Assembly (NCBI GenBank): GCA_040285825.1
Contig: JAUPSS010000007.1
Span: 210,501 to 274,500 of the forward strand
DNA: 64,000 nt
Reading direction: 5' to 3'
Origin: Eukaryota sp. TZLM1-RC
Lineage: Eukaryota; Metamonada: BaSk clade
In this document: piece by piece, positions 30,919 to 42,993 of the stretch
How positions within the stretch are numbered: the first letter of the stretch is position 1
How the letters are laid out: the number at the start of each line of letters is the position of its first letter
The notes under the pieces: generated by a model
The model's input: the letters and a program-made list of their open reading frames with translations, nothing else
Databases searched by the model: none
Told to the model about the DNA's origin: nothing
Program-made: the position numbers and the translations under genes

Positions 30919-32968
30919 ATGAGTCTCTTTGAGTGTGGTATATGCCTCAAAACAATGGAAGAACCTACAACCCTTCCATGTGGACATAGCTTCTGTCGAA
31001 CCAAATGTCTCTCTAAATGGCTGAAATCCAACTCTACATGTCCCTCGTGCCGCAACGACGTACCCCAGCGGGCTCTCTGCATCAACATAGCCCTTTTCGA
31101 GGCGATCGATGCTCTCAACCAATAACCAAAGGAATCGCATGTTTGCAGTAACTGTCACGAATCCGATGCCACTCTCTTTTGCGCACATTGTGACGGTACC
31201 TTCTGTCAACATTGCTCTGCTCAAGTGCATCAGATGCCATTTTTCAAGAACCACAACATCGTCCCTCTCGAACAGAAAGCCTCCCTCACCACCGTCAAGT
31301 GTCCTCGCCATAAAACAAAGGTCCCTTGAATACTTTTGTTCCCAGTGCAAGGTTGCAATCTGCGATTCTTGTGGTCTCTTAGAAGGCCACGCTGCCCACA
31401 ACAAATGTTTGCTTCCTCTCCCAGATGCCAAAGAATCCGTGAATGATGAGGTCAAGGCATTGCAGCAAGGGTTGAGTACATGTACTCTAAGCTTGGCTGA
31501 ACCAACTGAAAAAGTAGACCAAGTTGTAAAGGAAACACTTTCTACAGGGCAATCAATTTTGAATGATTTGATTGCTGATCTGATTAGGCAGTCAGCAACT
31601 TTAATCAATCAAATTGATTGTGGAGAGGCTTTTGATGAAAATCTCTCAATTAATAGCAATTTAAAGGACCAAGGTATTGAATGTGTTGGAAATGCTATGA
31701 ATATTTTGCAGGAATACCAAAATATTTGGTTACAATCCTTTGAAAATGTCGAAAATTTCACCAAAAATTTCAAAATGAGCTTATTGAAAAAATTGCTCAA
31801 CAAAGATTTGGTAGATGTCTGCAGCTTGAATATTTCGAGAAGAGCTCAGGATGTCCTTATGGCAGTTCAAATGGATGCAACTTGTACCATCAATAGACAA
31901 ATAGTTGAGGAAATTCTTTCTTGTGAAATTTCTGCTGATTTAAAATCAAAAACCATTTCTTTATTTATAACTCAATCTAGGGTAATTAAATCAAATGATT
32001 TTATTTGGCTTCTACAACTTTCTGATTTGGTCAACATTGACGAATTCAAATCTATTTCCAACAAAATTGATTTTGGTGAATTAAATCAAGAAGCATTTAC
32101 CATTATTTTAAATTTTGGAATTAACCACTCATTTACTGAATTGATAGCCAACGTTATTGACAATTACCAATTCCAATCATTACCAGAAGTCGTTGAAATT
32201 CCTGTCGATTTCCTTTCTAATTTGACCCTTTCTAATGTTGTTAATGGTAACAAGGAAGTTTGGTTGGAGAAGGTATTAAAGGTTAGTTGTAATCAAGGTA
32301 ATATTAGGGAAGTTTCTAAAAGGTTATTGGGAAGAGAAGTTTGTTTTAGGCTTAATGTTGGGGTTTATTGTTTCCCCGATGATTTTTTAAATGATCTTGT
32401 TTCCAAGCTAAGAAGAGGATTTAATCAAAATTGGAATCACGTTGAGATTTCAATTAACCAAGGCCTACGAGTAAACAATTTCAATGAATTAAGTGCTTTT
32501 GATGTTGTTGTTGTGGAGACTTATGGAATGAAATGGCCAGCTTCTTTTCTTAATCAAATACTTGAATCAGGAAAGGGTTTGGTTTTGTTTCATTCTAATC
32601 CAGCAAATGGTTTTAATTACTCTTGTTTTGAGGGGGGTAGTCATAGTTGGTATCAATCACCATCAACAAAAGGTTACGCCACCATGACTCCAACACTCCC
32701 TAATGATCCTTTATTAACAAATGTAAGCTCTTTTTCCTCAAATTGGGGTAGAATCAACACCAAGCTCACTAGTGGAACTTTGGTTGCTACTATTCATAAT
32801 GGTACCCCTTTAATTGCCAAGAAAGTTGTTGGTAGTGGCAGATTAGTGGAATTTGGGTGCCTTTCATTTAGCAGTGGCAGTAATCCAGGCGGTCCAAATT
32901 GGAATTCCTCAACTGATGGTCATTTATTAATAGCTAATGTTGTTGCTTGGTGTGGTAATTGTGTTTAG
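30919..32968 (+). pseudogene. Decaying duplicate of the RING/B-box/amidotransferase-like gene
   Basis: Compared with 5363-7408, the RING (30934-31050) is intact, but an AAA-to-TAA change after DALNQ (about 31123) ends that frame. A one-base insertion near 31325 shifts the frame just before the second half of B-box 2. From there the coiled coil and the amidotransferase-like domain are open to the normal stop at 32968. The first B-box has diverged more than the rest (HCDGTFCQHC against QCEVTYCQQC). A 619-codon frame starting at 31109 exists but reads the B-box region out of frame, so it is not a natural product. Two lesions and otherwise high similarity indicate recent loss of function, or RING-only and coiled-coil-only products. 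Confidence 0.75.
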
Positions 32969-33232
32969 GTTTAAATAAATTTATTTGGATTATTATTGAA
33001 AATTATTGCTCTTGTACCATAAATTCTTTTATCCCTTCTTACCTGTAATTCTTTATTATCTTTAATGCATTTTCTCTCCTCTTTTGTCCATCTCACCAAT
33101 TTGATAACTTTTCCTTATTACAAAAGATCAGCAAAACAATAAATAATTTTAATTAGTAATTGTAGTGTTACAACCAAAAAATAAAATTTGCATTTATTCC
33201 CAAAACAGACATTTTTTAAAATTCAACCACAA

Positions 33233-33431
33233 ACCTTAACTAATGCTTTTACCTACTCAAACCCCATCAATTGAATGACGGGAGGTTTTCGCTATTCACT
33301 TGTATAGCAACTCGCTTGTTATAAATCTCCGTAAAGTTATTCAAAATTGATTGAATATAACGAGGAACAGCTTTGAATAACGAAAATACCATTCTGTTAT
33401 TCCAAATCAAAAAGATCGAATGATGACTTGT
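33233..33431 (+). repeat. Third copy of the 195-bp arm A/B repeat
   Basis: It corresponds to 4911-5108 within the large inverted duplication and to 3362-3556. Confidence 0.6.
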
Positions 33432-34834
33432 TTACCAGATTTTCTTTATCCATTGTTCAATGGTGAATCAAAGTTCAATGGTTTAAATGTTACAACACGA
33501 TATAAAGTAGCACAATTATGGAAAAATCGAATGAAAAATAATAATTTTTGGTTAGTAAATAATTGGCAAAATTCTTGTTGTATATATTACTAAAACAAAA
33601 TTGTTCAATGTGGATTATGATTTTACTAGGTTTTGTTGATTCTTTTCTTGTTGAGGCTATATGTACCATTCTGCGATTTGTTTCAGCGTCTGTATTTGAG
33701 AGATGCCCTTCACTAAAAAAGCATCAAACAATCTTAAAATAAGTTGAAATTAATTTTCACTCACTGTACAATTGGAGAACTCGAATGTATTCCTTCCTTT
33801 TGAGATATCTTTGAGGTCGTCACGAAAATTAGGCAAACAATGACATTGAGAATAAGGAAGAGGCAATGTTGTCTTGATTGTGGGCAAAATTCAGGAAAGG
33901 ATGTCTTAATCAAAGCTTTGAAATCAGATGTGGTGAATATGATATGATTTTTGATTAGGGCTTCTATCGAATTAATGATCAATTTAGCTGTGTTGTATTA
34001 GAAGACAATTCGTTCAATTACATTCTGCATAATTTCAGGAATTCTATGTGGGTCCAGCTTGCATTTGGGTTGTAACAGTATTTTGAAGGTTTGTATATCT
34101 ATTGATGTAAGCCTATTCTTGGTTTTAAGAGTTGCCATTTTAATTCACATGTGAAGCACATGTTTTGTATTTGTGATACCATATAGAACAAGTTTCACAC
34201 AACATGGGAAATACTGTTATTTTGAAAAACACTTTATCACATTAACAGTGCAACCACATTGCATTTATCAAAATTGAAAATAACCAAAATAAAAAAATAA
34301 CAAAAAATGAATGATCACTTGTTTTTGAGAGATTCTAATGCTGAATTGAATTTAAACAGTGTAAATGTTGCAACACCATAAGTAGCACATTGATGGAACA
34401 AACAAAATAATAAAAGCAAATAAATGGTCCATTTACCATTTGCAATGATTTATACCATTCTTGTTAATGTTTACATAAAATTATGCGCTGTGGAGAATCT
34501 ATTTTAATAGTTGAAACAAGTCCTTGATTACATTTTGGTTGAACTGTACCTTAAAAGTGATATTTTCATCATTCAGAAACTCGGCACAATTCCAATTTTC
34601 CACAAAATGTTTATTATCTATTTTTGAGAATTTCATGTATTTGTGCACTATTGAATTTATTATTTCTTATTATTACAAAACTATTTTAAAGTTTTTTTCT
34701 ATTTTCATATATTCATCCCATGAACAAAGGCATCAAAGCTTTCAAAACAGTCAGTAAACAATAAACATAAAAAAGAAATACAATTTATTTGTACATCAAC
34801 AATACAGTTAACAACCCCCTAACCAATCAATCAA

Positions 34835-35832
34835 TCAATAATCATCAAACTCTGATTCCTCAGTCTCCGATTCCACTTTCCTTTTACGTGCTGGCTTTCT
34901 CGTCTTTGCTGCTTGACGGGCACTCCTACGTGTCCCTTGTCTCTTTGGCTTGGCAGGAGCTTTTGCCCGAACCCTCCTCTTGGTTCCTACCTCTGGAGAA
35001 CCTTCAGACTCAACCTCAAAATCACCATCACCATCAGATTCCACTACTTCAGGCTCAGACTCAATAGCAGCTGCAAGTTCTGCCTTCTCTGCTTCCAAAC
35101 GGTCTTCTTCTTTGGTAACATTATCAGGAGAGTCATCAGCAGGCCATTTCCATTCTTCAAGTTGCACTTGGTTCCAGTTAAAAATAGTGTTACAGCTCTT
35201 AAAGGCACTTTCATCATAGTAACCTGGGCATAAAAAGGTATTGTTCTGAGGCACAAACTTTAACTTACCACCTCCGCATACCTTACATGGTTGAGGAATG
35301 GCTCCGTTAGTACGTCCAAAAGCTACCCGTTGTATGAGGTCATCTTTCTTGCCTGTCTTGGCCTGTCCGTTGAGTTCTAGCTCGTTCTTTAGCTTATCAA
35401 CGGTTCTCTTCTTCAGATGGCTAAGCATACCTTCGGAGGGATCCTTGTAGGGCGGGACATCGTAGGTTTCCAAGGAAGAGGCCTTGTCCTCAGGAGCTGT
35501 GGCATCACCGGATTTGATGGCGTTGAGGAAGTCCATGATGGTGGACTTTTCTTCGTCATCAAGATCGGCGAATCCTTCAATATACGTCTCAGGATCTTCC
35601 GTTACATAGGAATCAACATGATCGATGCACTCAAGATGGTGCCATAAAGTGTTACGGACAGGCTCGTCCTTGTTCGGGACCTTACGCCAGGTAAACTTGC
35701 TGGGATGAGTAGAAAGGAAGACTCATGCCCGACGCGAAGTACGCCTTTCTCGATCTTTTCCTTGCAACTTCTACAAGCAGATCTGCTGGATTTGGCAGGT
35801 TCAACAGCTAAGGCGGCTGATGTAGTAGACAT
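34835..35832 (-). CDS. PARP-type zinc finger + PADR1 (Zn3) protein without catalytic domain
   Basis: Two exons (35832-35723 and 35699-34835) joined across a 23-nt intron give 324 aa. Exon 1 carries CRSCKEKIEKGVLRVG. After splicing the PARP-type finger is completed with FTWRKV, WHHLEC and the GFADL patch; ligands are C20, C23, H58 and C61. A PADR1 module follows (helical part near LSHLKKRTVDKLKNEL, zinc ribbon PCKVC...FLCPG...FKSC, then W). It ends with an acidic stretch and a long Lys/Arg/Ala-rich tail. In PARP1 these parts bind DNA breaks and relay activation. Here WGR, regulatory and ART domains are absent, so it should be a nuclear DNA-end or chromatin binder, or a competitor of a full PARP. 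Confidence 0.85.
35700..35722 (-). other. Probable 23-nt intron
   Basis: GTCTTCCTTT...CATCCCAG on the minus strand. Its removal restores the frame between the LRVG and FTWRKV parts of the PARP finger and leaves 975 coding bases, an exact multiple of three. The donor GTCTTC is not the GTATGT of the exchanger gene, so a sequencing or real frameshift is the alternative. Confidence 0.55.
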
Positions 35833-36019
35833 AAGAAGGATGTATGAATTGGGTGTAAAAGTTTTCTTGAAAATGAAATTATTTTCTCAAGGATAGTGCG
35901 TTTCAAAAGAAAGGGAAATGAATTTTGAGAATGTTTTTGAACAAGATTTAAATCAACACATTGACCGACCCAAAATTCAAAGTACAATAACTAATTTTAA
36001 TAATATAAAATATATTATT

Positions 36020-36660
36020 CTACGAAGAAACAAAACAAAACAAAACAAAACAAACAAAAACACATAAGAAACAAAATTCTCCACGCCAACTCTTGATGAA
36101 TCCTGATACAGCTTGGACAGCATTAAATTTAAGTATTTGGGAACACTTCTGCACAAAGCAAAAATGATACGATTCTTCCATAAATTCCCTGCAAAATTCT
36201 TGCCACTCGAAGAACATTAATTATTTAAATCATTGAGAAAATTCAAGGCAACCTGTCCAATGTTGCCAAAAATCGAGAAGGCAAAAGGAAAAAACGAAAA
36301 CTTCGAGTAAAGGTTCTTATTTAAATCATTTAATATCTCAGTATATTTGTCTCTTTTACGATCCTCAGCCTTGTTTAAATGACCATAAGAACTGAGTAAA
36401 ACATCATCACGATAAATAAAAGCAAAGGGATCAACTGTAGTAAAATCAACAACTTGAGATGAATCCACAAAAGGAGCAATTAAATCACCTCAACGTGAAA
36501 TCAACAGATCATTATCGCTATAATGCTTCAACAACGGTTCTGCTTTGCAACTAAAATTGTAACACTTAAACATCTCATATGTCACATCAGGAACGGCATT
36601 ATGAAGAACTGACCGATATTGTACAGTAACTAATCGTCAATTATCTCCAGAGCTGTTCCA
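36020..36660 (-). mobile_element. Truncated non-LTR-like retroelement 3' end, copy 1
   Basis: It matches 51425-52080 in reverse orientation. The peptide VVDFTTVDPFAFIYRDDVLL with HLNKAEDRKRDKY resembles the domain often found downstream of reverse transcriptase in eukaryotic retroelements (DVTV...AE..K..KY...P.....G..G..A). In the other copy it follows RGDLIAPF. The element's 3' end carries the tag GGCGTGGAGAATTTTGTTTC and a TTTTG-type short repeat (36030-36060 as its complement). Confidence 0.5.
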
Positions 36661-39199
36661 AATATATCATCTTATGTCACTTGTTATTATCATTATGTTA
36701 TTGCAATGAATCGTTCATGTTTCAAAGGTTGAACCACTGCTTTCATTTGAATTAAAAAATCAACCCATAGATCACGTGGTTTCCTTTTTTTGAAACAATA
36801 GCTATTCAAACTGAATGAACACTCAAACTCTTTGGACCAAAGTAGAAAAATTTGGTGCAAATGATTGTTGTTGATATTTCAAAATGAAACAATTTTATAA
36901 GATTTAATACCCATATTAACTGTATTGGCAAGTCCAACTTTTGGTCATCTCTTTGATATAGAAACTAAAAACACGAGTTTGCAATATCACTATGAAAACT
37001 ATCGCCGAGTTCTCTTGAATCGATTGAACTAAACTATTATTAGATTGTGTCTAACAAAACTGGAATACTGTACAAAATTGCCAAAATTGCGTGCTGAATA
37101 AAAGCAATATTTATACCTTGATCAAGTAAACATGGAAAACAATTCTAAATAAAAAAACTAAAAAAGTTGGCGTGGAGAATTTTGTTTCTTATGTGTTTTA
37201 GTTTGTTTTGTTTTGTTTTGTTTCTTCGTAGAAAAAATAAATAATAAAAACTAAAAACAGTTATTAAATCAAAACTTACATGTTTTGTGATCAACATCGG
37301 ATCAACACACTAAAAAATGGCAATAAATTGAAAAAAGAAACCAAGAACCCAATCCTGGTCAATGATGTTCCTCCCAAAGTCCATTCCATTCATCTTTCTG
37401 GTGTTACTTTACGCTTTGAGTCAGATGACGTTGTTATTTCATATAATACAACGTTTGGAAACGGCCATATTAAGTATGTCACTGGAGAGATGAAAAGAAA
37501 CTTCTACTAAGTTGAAAGAAAAAGAATGAGATCCTCTTTCTGGTGAATCTTTCGAGAGATGCTGAAATCCATGGGTGATGTACAATTGAATGATGAGGTG
37601 GATTCCAACATAGACTTCACTGAAGATATCGAGTAAAATGTAGCTTGGGTTATAGTAAAGATACTAATGTTAGTAGCTGGGATGTTGATTCCAATGACAC
37701 TCAATTCAAGGTTGCTCTATGTGATTCATGTGGGTTGCTCCACGGCAAGTCACTGCATTGTCAAGCTCTTGTTGTCATTTCCTAAGCAATGAAGGTGATT
37801 CAGAATCAAATTGAATTCCAACTAACAAAACCTGTTACTTTCTACCTTTACGCTAGTCATTGTGACATGTGATGGGGTTATGGTTATTTTACAATAAGGA
37901 AATAATTGTGGAGAAAGTGGACAAGGAATCTGCTGTGAAAATTGACATTAATTCTGCATTTAAGTTGCAGAATTGACTGATTTGCGGAAATATAAAATAA
38001 GCTTTATCTGGATTTGGGTATTATTTCTCCGTTTTTGTCTATTTCTATTTTGATTCACCACCAAAGGTTTCCTGGTGAATACTGCGCTCAATTTTGCAAT
38101 AAATTTAGTTGCAATTGAATACTTGTTATTTGCTATTTACGTAAAACTTATACACAATAACAAAATTTACACGAATAACATTATTGGTTGTTCATATGAA
38201 TTTTAAAAACAAAGAGCTGGTAGTTATCAAATAGTTAGTAACATTAATTACAACACCTTTAATTACAACTAACGATTGAAACAGAAATATTAAAATACTT
38301 CTTTCACATGACTTGGAACAACTTATTTCTGATGTCAATTCCTGATGTTTTTGACATAATTGTTTGATACAGTTTCAACTAAAACTGAAAGATTGAGAAT
38401 ATTTGTGGGTGTGAAAGAAGCACGGCCACAAGATGAACCACAGGTCAATGTTGGTATGCGAAAATTGAATCAGTCAGATGGACAAAATCAACCAGCCCAC
38501 GTTTGAGGTGTAGATTTGTTATTGAAATTATCTTACAAATGAGACTGACTAAGTTTCCAACTTAAAACACAACAGGGAAAGAATACAATTTACTAACATT
38601 ATTTTTTATGCTGACTTGACCAGATGCAAACTATCACAACACCTAATTCCAAAATAAAATGTAATACACTTACAATCTATAATTCAGTACATCGATCCAT
38701 TTATTAACTCACCTTTTTTTTAAAAAACTGGAACTCGCCTTTTTTGTATACCTTTTCCAATAGGGACGAACTCTCATACGATCTGATACTGTGGGCCTTT
38801 GAGTTGAGTTTTGTGTTGAAAATGTCTTCATTTTCAGACTACTTGCTTATTTGATTCGTGACAGTGAACCTAAATAGACAGGAATAATCGAGGCATTTGT
38901 TTACAAAAAACAGGTGTTGCTGTTTTCGAATTTAACTCCATCTTGTAGAGGAACATTGTATTCTTTACCTTTTCTAGTATTTGCATCCACAACATTCCAG
39001 AACAAGTCAGTCTTTTTGGTGTTTGCCTTTGAATATAGATGGACACTTTGAATAGATCAACTTTTGAATTATATGCCATTGGTATAATGAAAGAGACTTA
39101 GCTCTGTGCATAACAGAACTGGCATAACAGAAAAAAGGTCAAAAGCAATGTCATGAAGTAATGATATAATAACCAATATTATAAACATGTCCAATCTAC
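36661..39199. other. Gene-poor, decayed DNA
   Basis: No intact gene. 37160-37240 is a 3'-end fragment of the retroelement at 36.0/51.4 kb. Some of 38.4-39.2 kb may be the decayed N-terminal part of the MULE that becomes readable at 39.2 kb, but I cannot align it. Confidence 0.45.
37160..37240 (+). repeat. Retroelement 3'-end fragment, copy 2
   Basis: AGTTGGCGTGGAGAATTTTG followed by GTTTGTTTTG repeats and TTTCTTCGTAG, the same tail as the copies at 36.0 and 52.0 kb. Confidence 0.6.
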
Positions 39200-39307
39200 C
39201 TTCAGAAGTCAAAGGTTGTAAGCCTATTATTGGTGTTGATGGTTGCCACATCACATCACAGTACTTAAGTGTGGTTCTAGTGGCGGCATCTCTAGATATT
39301 GCAGGAC
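39200..39307 (+). pseudogene. MULE transposase, left fragment
   Basis: It encodes KGCKPIIGVDGCHITSQYLS then VVLVAASLDIAG, the Mutator-like transposase motif around its first catalytic Asp (VDG). It is cut at 39307 by the hAT-1 element. The reading frame resumes at 44981 with PLGLGLV...SWTWF, exactly as in intact MULE proteins. Confidence 0.75.
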
Positions 39308-40602
39308 TAGGGTTGGGCACTGGGTTAACTTAGTTCGTTAACCTTCAACCAAACATAGTTTTAGTGCACTAAAGACTGAAATTTCTTTAGTCTAGTTTTA
39401 GTGCGACTAAGACATCTCATAGTTTAGCTTTAGCACATTATTTATTCAACACCTAAGTTAACTCGCACTACACTAAAAACAATTAAACACATGAATTTCA
39501 AGTGATCTGATACTGCTAAATTCAGGAATATGAGAAATCAGTTTCAACTTTAAAGACTATTGGTTGAAAATATACACTTTGTACCCCTTCAACTATGGAA
39601 TCAGGTGATAACTTCCCAAACCCCACAAAATTACCCAGAACTGATTCACCAATCGAAGTATCGGATGATGATACAACCACGAGCACTGGTGGTACTCAGA
39701 TTGAGCTGACACCGCTTTTTCCTGGACAAACATGGGATGTTCACAAACTTTTATACATCGCTGATGATAAAAAGTACTGCCGTCTGTGCCGAAATCCCGC
39801 TCCAATGTCAGTGAAAACCTCGTCGCTTAAATACCATCTTGACAAGTTCCATCCTTCCTGGAGAGAGAAAACCTGCCCTGCCCAACCAATTCTTGATTCA
39901 TTTGTTCGCCGTAAACTTCCTTCCTTAGGCCTCACGTCAGATGAACGAAAAGAAGCTCGTCGTCAGTTAATAAGACTCATTATTTTCGAATGTCTTCCTT
40001 TTGCGCTTTGTCGAATCACCTGAATTTACTTAACTTCTATAATTCATCTGATGAATCAATTTCTAGAAGAACACTAGCCAGAGAAATTGGGAAACAACAT
40101 GCTCTTCTAAGAGAGTCTGTGAAGAAACATTTATTAGTGTTAACATCTAAAGTAGCTATAACCATTGATCTCTGGACATCCATCAGTAACGTGCCTTTCA
40201 TTGGAATCACAGGTCATTTCATCATCAATCGTTATGAGTTCAAATGTCTGACTCTTGATGTGAAAGAGTAACCGCATCCGCATAATGCACTGGACATTTT
40301 CAACTCAATTTTGACTACTTTAGAAGAAACCGGTGTGAAAAAGCCAGTTTCGATCACTGTAACATCCGATGATGTTTCAGAGCTTGAAAACTTGATCTCT
40401 ATTACTACTGATAACGCCAAGAAGGTTGCCATTTCTCTATTAGCCGAACGAGTCCCTGGTTGTCATCCAAAGCGTTGTATGGCCCATGTACTCAACTTGA
40501 TCGCCCAGTCTGGTCTAAAATCTATTTATCCGTTATTGAAAAAAGTTATTGAATTTGTCAACAAAGCCAGATCATCATCAAAAATAGCACAAATGTTCCA
40601 CG

Positions 40603-42953
40603 TAGGCCCCAGCATCAGACTCGGCGAGTCCGCGCTCAGCCGACTAAACTTGAGTTTAGTCTGAGTCAAACTCCTATCTATGTGAGTGCGAGTCTAGTCG
40701 AACTCAACTTGTTGGAGTCTGAGTGTAGTCGAACTAATAAACATAGAATATTGAGTCTGTTACGAGTTTCACACACTCACTTATTGTTTATAATTACATC
40801 CTTTTTCTATAATTCTTTCTTAAATGACAGTAAACCAAACTCCTCCTACCAAGAGGATTCGCGAGGAAGTTAATAACGTAAGTGACTCCGAACTTCCTGT
40901 TGTCCTCTCCCCTCTTTCTGGATATCAACGATGGAATGGCTATCGTCTTTTTTCCGAACAAAATGGCAAGCGTCACTGTCTTCTGTGCCCTGGAATGTCA
41001 ACCAGTTTTTCAGTTTCGACTTCTCAAACAGTACTGAAACGACACCTTGAAAAGGAACATCCCAACTGGACTAGTTCCATAAGGCAGCAGCAACCCACTT
41101 TAAAACTTTCATCGTTCACTCCACTTCCCGCAACAGTCTTGTCTTCCGCAGAAGTTGAAACTGGCCGCAAGCTTTTTGCTCAAGATGTTCATTCAGTCTG
41201 GCGCACCGTACTCGTTGGCGGACAACCCACATTTTCGTAACTTAATGAATTTCTATAATGAGAATACGGTGATAATGTCTTCATGGTCCATTTCTCGTTC
41301 CATTCGCAATGCTTTTTTCCGAAATGCGTCCATCAATGCTGCAGAGGTTAGGTCAAAATAGACATTCCTATTCTTTGACGCTAGATTTATGGACTTCAAG
41401 AGCTAAGCGCCCTTATCTTGGTATAACTGCCCATTTTGTTAGTGATGATTTCAACTTGTCATCTCTAACACTGGACGTTGTTAGAATTCCGCACCCACAT
41501 TCAGCCGAAATAATTCTTGCTTTTTGTACAAGATGCTTTAAGGGATATCAACAGTGAAAACATAATATCCATTACTTTTGATGAAAGTTCTGAGAACTCT
41601 GATAATGCTGAATTGCTCGCCATTACATCTGACAATGCTGCCAATGTCAGAAAGGCTTTGAAACTTTTCACAGAAAAGCAACCAAAGCTGTTTCACAAGA
41701 AATGTATGGCCCATATTTTGAATTTGGTTGTAAAAAAGGGTCTTGTGGTGGTTGATGGTCTTTTGTCGAAGATTCACAACTTTGTTAGACAATGCCATGT
41801 TTCTAGCAAGCTCTACCAGTTACTGTAGGAAGAACTACAAGAACAAGGTCTTCAAAAGAAGACAATCCCTCTTGATACGGCAATTAGGTGGAACAGCACC
41901 TACTTGATGGTGAATACTTACATGAAGATTAAATCGGCTGTTACCAAACTATTGGTTGAAGAGGGAATGACGGCTCTCATAGTCACCGAAGAAGAAGAAC
42001 TGAAGATTGAAGCTATTCTTAATCTTCTTGCACCTTTTACGAATGTACAGTTTACCTTTCAGCTGCATTGCATCCTACCTGTGGTTTAGTGCTTATGCTA
42101 ATAGACGGTCTGTATGCGCATCTCTATTCTTATCAAAACGAAGCGCAGATTATCCAAGAAGCAGCTTCTTTGATGCTAGGAAAGCTGGAACAGTATTTAG
42201 AAGAACTTTACGACTTCCCTGCCTTTGTTTCGTCAATTCTTGATCCCCGTGTACGTCGTTTTGAAGGGCTTCATTTACGATTTCCTGACGATTTCTCTAG
42301 AAAATTGCAAGATCTTATCAATGTAAACTATTAGTCAATAGTCCCATCAGTGGCAAATAGACAGCTTACCTTCTTGGAATCCTTTCTCAGAAGATCACAC
42401 GCAGAAGGTGATGAACTTTCCACTTTTCTATCCGAAGCTCCGGTTGACCTTTCGGTGAATCCACTACAATGGTGGAATGACAACAAACGTCGATTTCCTG
42501 TACTTTCTCAAATAGCAGCTGATTTCTTGGCTATCCAGCCAACTTCTGTACCCTGTGAACGGCTTTTTTCTCTAGCAGGGGATATGGTTTCCGAGAAAAG
42601 ATGCTGTTTGGCTGATGATTCCGTTCGTGCGGTTTTGTGCTTACGGTCATGGCTTGAGAATGGATTTGATTTGATTTAATTATAAAGATGAGTGTTTTGT
42701 TCATATACAATTGCAACATCACAATAAGTTTATCCTAAAACATAGACCTTGTTGTTTATATTTCATCCAAGGTGCTCTAAACGAAAAAAATTCACTCAGA
42801 CTCATTAGTCGACTCAAGCTCGAGTCGAGTTTGAGTGTGACTCACCAGAATGGAGTCGGAGTCGAGTTGAACTCAGTCTATCCGAGTCGAGCTTGAGTAC
42901 GACTCGAAAATGTTGAGTCGAGTCTGAGCGTGTTAGTCAAATGCTGGGGCCTA
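40603..42953 (+). mobile_element. hAT element 2, inserted into hAT-1
   Basis: Termini are TAGGCCCCAGCAT (40603) and ATGCTGGGGCCTA (ending 42953), with a perfect 8-bp duplication GTTCCACG (40595-40602, 42954-42961). Both subterminal regions are packed with GAGTCGAGT/ACTCGACTC-type repeats in several orientations, likely transposase-binding sites. Length 2351 bp. Confidence 0.93.
40824..42679 (+). pseudogene. hAT-2 transposase, decayed
   Basis: BED finger with CLLC and KRHLEKEH at 40824-41240; SLTLDLWTS near 41370; CMAHILNLVV near 41710; the RWNSTYLM box near 41890; WWNDNKRRFP and IQPTSVPCERLFSLAGDMVS at 42350-42679, where the C-terminal dimerisation domain is intact. At least five stops or frame changes separate the pieces, so the element could move only with a helper. 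Confidence 0.8.
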
Positions 42954-42993
42954 GTTCCACGAACTTCAAATAGAAAATGGGGAAGAAAAAAAA

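Larger units (their letters stand above)
30919..34290 (+). repeat. Right arm of the 3.4-kb inverted duplication
   Basis: Inverted copy of 4048-7408, separated from it by about 23.5 kb. It contains the decaying RING/B-box gene and its 3' flank. A further, weaker repeat of the flank seems to follow at about 34315-34600 (GTAAATGTTGCAACACCATA resembling GTTACAACACGATATAAAGT), so the flank itself may be tandemly repeated. Confidence 0.75.

Noticed and set aside
31109-32968. 619-codon frame as an intact second RING/B-box protein
   Set aside because: Its first 70 codons translate the B-box region out of frame; the true frame has a stop and a 1-bp insertion.
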